The notes under the pieces were generated by a model. That model was not told where the DNA came from. It did not search any database and was given only the letters and a program-made list of their open reading frames with translations. Made by a program: the position numbers and the translations under genes. DNA of 5,914 bases, taken from the NCBI GenBank assembly GCA_040391135.1, contig JBEBYL010000063.1, positions 1-5,914 on the forward strand, in the 5' to 3' direction. The DNA is from G025836975 sp040391135. GTDB lineage: Bacteria > Pseudomonadota > Gammaproteobacteria > Burkholderiales > Burkholderiaceae_B. Shown piece by piece: positions 1 through 4,040 of the stretch (positions are counted from its first letter, which is position 1; the number at the start of each line of letters is the position of its first letter).

Positions 1-300
1 CGGGGTGGCGGGGGTCGGGTCGCGGCGACTTTCGGGGCCGAGCGGGCCGCAGGCGAAGGTAGCCCGCATGGGCGGACGAGCCGGGCGAAGCGATGTTCGG
101 CGCATAGGCGCCGAACCGGTCACGAGGAGCAAGGCCCGGCCCCCGCCGCCCCGTCGGCGTCAACGAGACGAAAACCGCCCACAGAAATAGGTGGAGAGAG
201 CCGTCAACGACCCGATCTGTATCCAACGCAAACCGCAAACCTCATCGCACGCGTGAGCGCCACAAAAATCCCCGCTCTCCTATGTGAGAGACCGCCCCGG
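1..300. other. GC-rich region with no convincing gene
   Basis: No protein-like reading frame is seen on either strand. One + frame stays open from the left edge to a TAA at 337-339, but its translation is a run of Arg, Pro, Gly and Ala with no recognisable domain and no good start. A minus frame open from about 238 to the left edge begins only with TTG and is equally low in complexity. The first ~200 bases are visibly richer in G and C than the genes and hold several inverted repeats: arms GCGGGC (42-47) and GCCCGC (62-67), a small GCCC/GGGC hairpin at 62-73, and the 95-116 palindrome. CGTCAACGA occurs twice (158-166 and 202-210). In related genera I would expect hflC upstream of hisZ; no hflC 3' end is recognisable here. 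The region may be an extragenic repeat or an untranslated RNA. Confidence 0.5.
95..116. repeat. Perfect 9-bp inverted repeat (hairpin)
   Basis: Arms GTTCGGCGC (95-103) and GCGCCGAAC (108-116) are exact reverse complements around the 4-base loop ATAG. No T run follows, so it is not a standard intrinsic terminator. The compact GC stem in a non-coding, GC-rich block is what repetitive extragenic palindromes look like, but repetition in the genome cannot be seen from one window. Confidence 0.6.
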
Positions 301-301
301 T

Positions 302-330
302 TTCACTTATTCGCCCCTATCGTTTATACT
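302..330 (+). promoter_or_regulatory. Probable sigma70 promoter upstream of hisZ
   Basis: A -35-like TTCACT (302-307; 4 of 6 consensus bases) and a -10-like TATACT (325-330; 5 of 6) are separated by exactly 17 bp. The local sequence shifts from GC-rich to AT-rich here. Transcription would begin near 336-338. It is the best promoter candidate before hisZ, and its transcript would run straight into the hairpin at 361-392. Confidence 0.5.
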
Positions 331-360
331 AACGCGTAAGTTTTGTTTATCTTTACCGCA

Positions 361-410
361 AGCGACTTGGCGGGCTTACGCCCCAGGTCGCTTTTTGTTT
401 GGTTTTTTTT
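361..410 (+). terminator. Intrinsic terminator, possibly an attenuator in the hisZ leader
   Basis: AGCGACTTGG (361-370) pairs with CCAGGTCGCT (383-392), ten pairs including one G-U wobble, with a further small GGC/GCC pairing around TTAC in the loop. The stem runs into TTTTT (392-396), followed by a second 8-T tract (403-410). This is a strong Rho-independent terminator shape. It lies about 25 nt downstream of the predicted transcription start and 26 nt before the hisZ ATG, so it either ends an upstream transcript or attenuates hisZ. GCGTAAG (334-340) is exactly complementary to CTTACGC (375-381) within the hairpin, which offers an alternative or pseudoknot pairing. Confidence 0.75.
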
Positions 411-435
411 ATCAAGGTCTTTTCAGGGCTGCATA

Positions 436-1608
436 ATGTCCAATTGGTTGTTGCCGGAAAGTCTGGCCGATATCTTGCCGGCCGAAGCGCGTCGCATTGA
501 AGAGCTGCGGCGCGACTTGCTGGATCTGTATCGCGCATACGGTTTCGAACTGGTGGCGCCGCCCTTGGTCGAATACCTGGATTCCCTGTTGTCCGGCACG
601 GGTGGCGACCTGAACCTGCGCACCTGCAAGCTTATCGACCAGCTTTCGGGCCGCACCCTGGGCGTGCGCGCCGACATGACGCCGCAGGTTTCACGCATCG
701 ACGCGCACTTGCTCAATCGCGAGGGCGTTACACGCCTGTGCTACTGCGGCACGGTATTGCATGCTCGCCCGGCCGGGCTATTGTCCGATCGCGAGCTGCT
801 GCAGATCGGCGCCGAAATCTTCGGCCATGCCGGCTTCGAGGCCGACATCCAGATCATCGAACTGGCGCTGGAAAGCGTCAAGCGCGCCGGGCTGGTCCAA
901 GCCCGCCTTGACCTGAACCATCCCGGCGTGCTTCGGGCCATCATCGAATCCGATCCCGCGCTGGCCGATCAAGCCAGCGCCATCTTCGATTTGCTCAGCA
1001 CCAAAGACATTCCCGGCCTGATCGAATTGGGCGCCCGCCTGCCCGATGTCCAGCCGGAGAGCATACAGGCCTTGCTGAAACTGGCTTCACTTTATGGCGG
1101 CACCGAAGTCATCGCCAAGGCTCGCCAGCAACTGCCGGCCTTGCCGGGTTTGCGCGTAGCGCTCGACGAACTGGAAGCGCTGGTCCGGGCCTTGCCCGAA
1201 CACGATTTCAGCGTCGACCTGGCCGATATGGGCAGCGGCTATGGCTACCATTCGGGCGTGGTGTTTTCCATTTATGCCCAGGGCTGGCACGATGCGCTGG
1301 TCCGGGGCGGCCGCTACGATGGCGTCGGCCGCGCCTTTGGCCGTTCGCGGCCCGCCACCGGCTTCAGCCTGGACTTGCGCAAGCTGTCCTCGGGCTTGCC
1401 GCCGGCGCCGCGGGCCACGGCCATACGGGCTCCATGGGGCACCGATGCCGCCCTGGTCGATGCATTGCGGCAGTTGCGCAACGCGGGCGAAATCGTGGTG
1501 CAGATGCTGCCCGGCCAGCCGCAGCAGCTGGATGAATTTACCGTTGATCGAGAACTGCTTCTGGATGGCGGGGCATGGAAGGTAAGGGCGATTCACCAGC
1601 CCGGCTGA
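436..1608 (+). CDS. hisZ: ATP phosphoribosyltransferase regulatory subunit HisZ
   Basis: HisZ is a catalytically inactive paralogue of histidyl-tRNA synthetase that assembles in the cytoplasm with short-form HisG. The complex catalyses the first step of histidine synthesis (ATP + PRPP to phosphoribosyl-ATP) and mediates histidine feedback. The 390-residue product keeps the class II synthetase core: an N-terminal helix and strand region (roughly 1-60), RADMTPQ at 78-84 in place of the HisRS RPEGT motif, QIGAEIFG near 120, and a GGRYDG segment at 291-296. After about residue 320 the C-terminus is short and lacks an anticodon-binding domain, which argues against HisS. The start is the ATG at 436, giving the family-typical MSNWLLPE start, with AGGG at 425-428 as ribosome binding site. 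An in-frame TTG at 343 lies before the terminator hairpin and is implausible. purA follows after 78 nt in the same orientation, and the stop codon sits in the loop of a hairpin. Confidence 0.94.
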   Translation: MSNWLLPESLADILPAEARRIEELRRDLLDLYRAYGFELVAPPLVEYLDSLLSGTGGDLNLRTCKLIDQLSGRTLGVRADMTPQVSRIDAHLLNREGVTRLCYCGTVLHARPAGLLSDRELLQIGAEIFGHAGFEADIQIIELALESVKRAGLVQARLDLNHPGVLRAIIESDPALADQASAIFDLLSTKDIPGLIELGARLPDVQPESIQALLKLASLYGGTEVIAKARQQLPALPGLRVALDELEALVRALPEHDFSVDLADMGSGYGYHSGVVFSIYAQGWHDALVRGGRYDGVGRAFGRSRPATGFSLDLRKLSSGLPPAPRATAIRAPWGTDAALVDALRQLRNAGEIVVQMLPGQPQQLDEFTVDRELLLDGGAWKVRAIHQPG

Positions 1609-1616
1609 CCGGGCTG
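1597..1616 (+). promoter_or_regulatory. Perfect hairpin enclosing the hisZ stop codon
   Basis: Arms CAGCCCGG (1597-1604) and CCGGGCTG (1609-1616) are exact reverse complements around CTGA, so the TGA stop (1606-1608) forms most of the loop. The sequence after it is AT-rich (TTATAT) but is not a real T run. It may be a weak terminator, a 3'-end stabiliser of the hisZ mRNA, or a modulator of readthrough into purA. Confidence 0.6.
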
Positions 1617-1640
1617 TTATATCGTATAAGTTAATCCTAC

Positions 1641-1676
1641 TTTGGCCTTTGCGTCTCTTGGGCCGAATCTTTTTTT
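1641..1676 (+). terminator. Terminator-like hairpin and T run just before purA
   Basis: TTTGGCC (1641-1647) can pair with GGCCGAA (1661-1667), seven pairs including one G-U, across a 13-base loop, followed by seven T residues at 1670-1676. The T run ends 10 nt before the purA ATG. The stem is weak and the loop large, so the termination role is uncertain. The U-rich stretch could instead help the ribosome bind, since no good Shine-Dalgarno sequence is visible. A -10-like TATAAG (1625-1630) lies just upstream without a convincing -35 partner. Confidence 0.35.
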
Positions 1677-1686
1677 GATACGTGAC

Positions 1687-2982
1687 ATGAGCAAGAATAT
1701 TGTTGTGATCGGTACCCAGTGGGGTGACGAAGGCAAAGGAAAAATCGTCGACTGGCTGGCTGAATCGGCACAGGGCGTGGTTCGTTTCCAGGGCGGCCAT
1801 AATGCGGGGCACACTTTGTGGATCAATGGCAAGAAGACCATTCTTCGCCTGATTCCCTCCGGCATCATGCATCCCCACGTTACCTGCTACATCGGCAACG
1901 GCGTGGTGCTCTCGCCCGAGGCCTTGCTGAAGGAAATCGGCGAGCTCGAAGAGGCCGGCCTGGACGTGCGTTCGCGCCTGCAGATTTCCCCCGCCTGCCC
2001 GCTCATCCTGCCTTATCACATTGCTATCGACCAGGCCCGCGAAGCACGCAAGGGCGAGGGCAAGATCGGCACCACGGGCCGCGGCATAGGTCCGGCCTAC
2101 GAGGACAAGATCGGGCGTCGCGCCCTGCGGGTGCAAGACCTGTACGATCCCGAAATCTTCGACGAAAAACTGGCCGAAACCCTGGACTTCCATAACTTCG
2201 TGCTCACCAACTACCTGGGCGGCAAAGCCGTTTCGGCCGACGAGGTGCGCGACCAGGCCATGGCCCTGGCGCCTGCCATCAAGCCCATGGTGGCCGACGT
2301 TTCCAGCAACCTGCATATTGCCAAAAAGGCGGGCCACAAATTGCTGTTCGAAGGCGCGCAGGGTGCGCTGCTCGATATCGACCACGGCACTTATCCCTTC
2401 GTTACCAGCAGCAACTGCATCGCCGGCGCGGCATCGGCCGGTGCGGGCGTCGGCCCCCAGACGCTGGATTACGTATTGGGTATTGCCAAGGCCTACACCA
2501 CGCGTGTTGGTTCCGGCCCGTTCCCCACCGAGCTGCTGGACGATACCGGCGCCCGTCTGGCGACCGTCGGCAAGGAATTCGGCTCGGTAACCGGAAGGCC
2601 GCGCCGCTGCGGCTGGTTCGACGGCGCCGCCATGAAGCGTTCGGTCATGATCAACGGCATTTCGGGCTTGTGCATTACCAAGCTCGATGTCCTGGACGGG
2701 GTCGAGCAGATCAAGATCGGCGTGGGCTACCGTTACAAGGGCGAGTTCCTGGATGTCCTGCCCTACGGCGCGCATGCCGCCGCCGAAGCCGAGCCCGTGC
2801 TGGAAGAGATGGCCGGCTGGACCGAGTCCACAGTGGGCATTACCGAATACGACAAGCTGCCCGTGAATGCGCGCCGTTACCTGGAACGCATCTCCGAGGT
2901 CTGCGATGTGGCCATCGACATGGTGTCCACCGGCCCGGACCGCATGGAAACCATCGTGCTAAGGCACCCCTTCAACGGCTAA
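1687..2982 (+). CDS. purA: Adenylosuccinate synthetase PurA
   Basis: This cytoplasmic enzyme joins IMP and L-aspartate using GTP to give adenylosuccinate, the first committed step from IMP to AMP. The 431-residue product matches the usual bacterial length (432 in E. coli). The family motifs are intact: GTQWGDEGKGK at 9-19 with the catalytic Asp14, QGGHNAGHT at 35-43 with the catalytic His42, GTTGRGIGPAYEDK at 128-141, the GAQG...DIDHGTYPFVTSSN block at 223-243, VTGRPRRCGW at 301-310, the guanine-specificity motif TKLD at 331-334, and STGPDR at 414-419. The ATG at 1687 gives the normal MSKNIVVIG start; an in-frame TTG at 1642 would add 15 atypical residues. No clear Shine-Dalgarno sequence precedes the ATG; a T-rich tract does. 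It may be co-transcribed with hisZ, and a strong terminator follows. Full-length and apparently functional. Confidence 0.97.
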   Translation: MSKNIVVIGTQWGDEGKGKIVDWLAESAQGVVRFQGGHNAGHTLWINGKKTILRLIPSGIMHPHVTCYIGNGVVLSPEALLKEIGELEEAGLDVRSRLQISPACPLILPYHIAIDQAREARKGEGKIGTTGRGIGPAYEDKIGRRALRVQDLYDPEIFDEKLAETLDFHNFVLTNYLGGKAVSADEVRDQAMALAPAIKPMVADVSSNLHIAKKAGHKLLFEGAQGALLDIDHGTYPFVTSSNCIAGAASAGAGVGPQTLDYVLGIAKAYTTRVGSGPFPTELLDDTGARLATVGKEFGSVTGRPRRCGWFDGAAMKRSVMINGISGLCITKLDVLDGVEQIKIGVGYRYKGEFLDVLPYGAHAAAEAEPVLEEMAGWTESTVGITEYDKLPVNARRYLERISEVCDVAIDMVSTGPDRMETIVLRHPFNG

Positions 2983-3004
2983 GCGCCGTTGCGGGCACGC
3001 CTGC

Positions 3005-3037
3005 AGCCGCCGCCCATAGCCGGGCTGCGGCTTTTTT
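3005..3037 (+). terminator. Intrinsic terminator after purA
   Basis: AGCCGC (3005-3010) pairs with GCGGCT (3027-3032), then a C/T mismatch, then GCCC (3012-3015) with GGGC (3022-3025) around the loop ATAGCC. The stem runs directly into a T run ending at 3037. It lies 22 nt after the purA stop and should separate the hisZ-purA transcript from the next gene. Confidence 0.88.
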
Positions 3038-3071
3038 ACAGCGGCGGCGCCTGGAATCGGGTGTTCGGGCC

Positions 3072-3110
3072 GGCAAACGCTTTGCCCGAGCGGGCATAGG
3101 GGTTTATTAT
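3072..3110 (+). promoter_or_regulatory. Probable promoter of the phosphoribosyltransferase gene, with overlapping dyads
   Basis: TTGCCC (3082-3087; 4 of 6 consensus) and TATTAT (3105-3110; 5 of 6) are spaced by 17 bp and lie about 45 nt before the ATG at 3155. The -35 box overlaps two inverted repeats: GGCAAA/TTTGCC (3072-3077 and 3081-3086, 3-base spacer) and GCCC/GGGC (3084-3087 and 3092-3095). Such dyads could be a repressor operator, but no regulator is identified. Confidence 0.5.
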
Positions 3111-3154
3111 TACGCTCCTTGCAAATAAACCCGGAATAGGGAATTTACCGTCTT

Positions 3155-3697
3155 ATGAATCTGCCTCCGAACACGGATCGCGACCTTTGGGTCAGTTGGG
3201 ATCAATACCATGCCCTCATCGAGCGATTGGCCTTGAATGTCCATGAGTCCGGATGGCAGTTCGACAAGATCGTGTGCCTGGCCCGGGGCGGGGTGCGAGT
3301 AGGGGACATACTGTCCCGCATCTACGATATGCCGCTGGGCATACTGGCCACAAGCAGCTATCGCGAGGCGGCGGGCACCCAGCAGGGGCAGCTCGATATC
3401 GCCCAGTTCATCACCATTACCCGTGGCACCCTGGACGGCAAGGTGTTGCTGGTTGACGACATGGTCGATACCGGCATGACCTTCAACCGTGTTCGCGACC
3501 ATTTGCAGTCGCAATTCCCCGCCATTACGGAACTGCGGACCGCCGTGCTGTGGTGGAAGGGGCATTCGCAGGCGTCGCCCGATTATTTTGTTGAAAAGCT
3601 GCCGACCAATCCCTGGATACACCAGCCTTTCGAGGATTACGACAGCATACGTCCCCACCAGTTGGAAGCCTGGGTGCGCAAGGGCGTCCGCAGTTAA
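3155..3697 (+). CDS. Purine (xanthine/guanine/hypoxanthine-type) phosphoribosyltransferase, Gpt-like
   Basis: A 180-residue type I phosphoribosyltransferase, predicted to make a purine nucleoside monophosphate from free base and PRPP. Visible motifs are the pyrophosphate loop ARGG (43-46), the flexible-loop SSYRE (67-71), and the PRPP-binding signature VLLVDDMVDTGMT (97-109). The C-terminal stretch DYFVEKLPTNPWIHQPFE (143-160) parallels the E. coli Gpt segment ending in DTWIEQPW, whose Trp and Ile contact the base, and Lys135 falls where Gpt has its base-contacting lysine. This favours a 6-oxopurine substrate over uracil or orotate, but which purine cannot be decided from sequence. No signal peptide or membrane segment is seen. 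AGGGA at 3138-3142 is a somewhat distant ribosome binding site. The gene stands behind a purA terminator with its own promoter, and the proximity to purA fits a purine salvage role. Confidence 0.85.
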   Translation: MNLPPNTDRDLWVSWDQYHALIERLALNVHESGWQFDKIVCLARGGVRVGDILSRIYDMPLGILATSSYREAAGTQQGQLDIAQFITITRGTLDGKVLLVDDMVDTGMTFNRVRDHLQSQFPAITELRTAVLWWKGHSQASPDYFVEKLPTNPWIHQPFEDYDSIRPHQLEAWVRKGVRS

Positions 3698-3760
3698 GGC
3701 CGCGCCGGACGGCCCGCCGGTGGGCTGCAAGCGCAAGAGCAGCCGTAAAAGCTGTTTTCA

Positions 3761-3769
3761 TGCTAGAAT
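3761..3769 (+). promoter_or_regulatory. Extended -10 promoter for rpsU-dnaG
   Basis: TGCTAGAAT contains an extended -10 TGn followed by TAGAAT (3764-3769; 5 of 6 consensus). No recognisable -35 is present at 16-18 bp upstream, which is normal for extended -10 promoters. Transcription would start near 3776 and give an AT-rich leader of about 50 nt before the rpsU ATG. It should drive the macromolecular-synthesis operon. Confidence 0.6.
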
Positions 3770-3824
3770 CACAGGTTGTCGTTTGTCCACTAACTAATTT
3801 TTAACCTTCAAGGCTTAAGATTAC

Positions 3825-4037
3825 ATGCCTATCGTTCGTCTGAAAGAAAACGAGCCCTTTGAAGCCGCTCTTCGCCGCTTCAAGCGCACCATCGAAAAAA
3901 TCGGCCTCTTGACCGAGCTGCGCTCGCGCGAATTTTACGAAAAGCCCACGGCAGAACGTAAACGCAAGCATGCCGCCGCCGTCAAGCGCCACTACAAACG
4001 CATCCGCAGCCAACAACTGCCTCCGCGTCTGTATTGA
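3825..4037 (+). CDS. rpsU: 30S ribosomal protein S21
   Basis: Small basic protein of the 30S subunit, near the 3' end of 16S rRNA, that helps mRNA binding at initiation. The 70-residue product is the normal length and carries the family pattern: ENEPFEAALRRFKR near the N-terminus, REFYEKPTAERKRKHAAAVKRH in the centre (the segment is 35-56), and the conserved RLY C-terminus shared with E. coli. ATG at 3825 gives the typical MPIVRLKENEPF start, with AAGG at 3810-3813 as a moderately spaced ribosome binding site. It is the first gene of the rpsU-dnaG(-rpoD) operon. Its stop codon abuts the dnaG start and both genes are in the same frame. Confidence 0.97.
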   Translation: MPIVRLKENEPFEAALRRFKRTIEKIGLLTELRSREFYEKPTAERKRKHAAAVKRHYKRIRSQQLPPRLY

Positions 4038-4040
4038 TTG
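4035..4040 (+). promoter_or_regulatory. rpsU stop / dnaG start junction (TGA-TTG)
   Basis: The rpsU TGA (4035-4037) is followed at once by TTG (4038-4040), which begins the conserved primase N-terminus IPESFVQELL. Because both genes share the frame, the TGA bounds the dnaG frame and TTG is its earliest possible start. No purine-rich Shine-Dalgarno sequence is visible in the preceding 20 bases. Translation of dnaG therefore probably depends on re-initiation by ribosomes finishing rpsU, which would keep primase low relative to S21. Confidence 0.7.

Noticed and set aside
5..190. 61-codon + strand frame near the left edge
   Set aside because: Arg/Pro/Gly-rich translation without any motif, non-ATG start, no ribosome binding site, and it overlaps a palindrome-rich block.
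1..238. Minus-strand frame open from about 238 to the left edge
   Set aside because: Only a TTG start, low-complexity translation, and no ribosome binding site; kept as non-coding, although a gene continuing past the left edge cannot be fully excluded.
275..290. CTCTC/GAGAG hairpin
   Set aside because: Five base pairs with no T run; likely by chance.
1..339. + strand frame open from the left edge to TAA at 337-339, as a possible 3' end of an upstream gene
   Set aside because: The amino acid composition is not protein-like and does not resemble HflC or another expected neighbour; it also runs through the likely promoter at 302-330.
343..435. N-terminal extension of HisZ from TTG 343
   Set aside because: It would place the terminator hairpin and T tracts inside the coding region and add 31 residues not typical of the family; ATG 436 has AGGG upstream.
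1087..2775. 562-codon open frame on the minus strand across hisZ and purA
   Set aside because: hisZ and purA are in the same frame, so the GC-rich codon bias of both keeps the same antisense phase free of stops. Its translation has no recognisable domain and the + strand genes are certain.
3712..3758. Possible terminator after the phosphoribosyltransferase gene (GCCC/GGGC at 3712-3725 and CAGC/GCTG with TTTT at 3740-3758)
   Set aside because: Both stems are only four base pairs; the second has just four T residues. Too weak to call.
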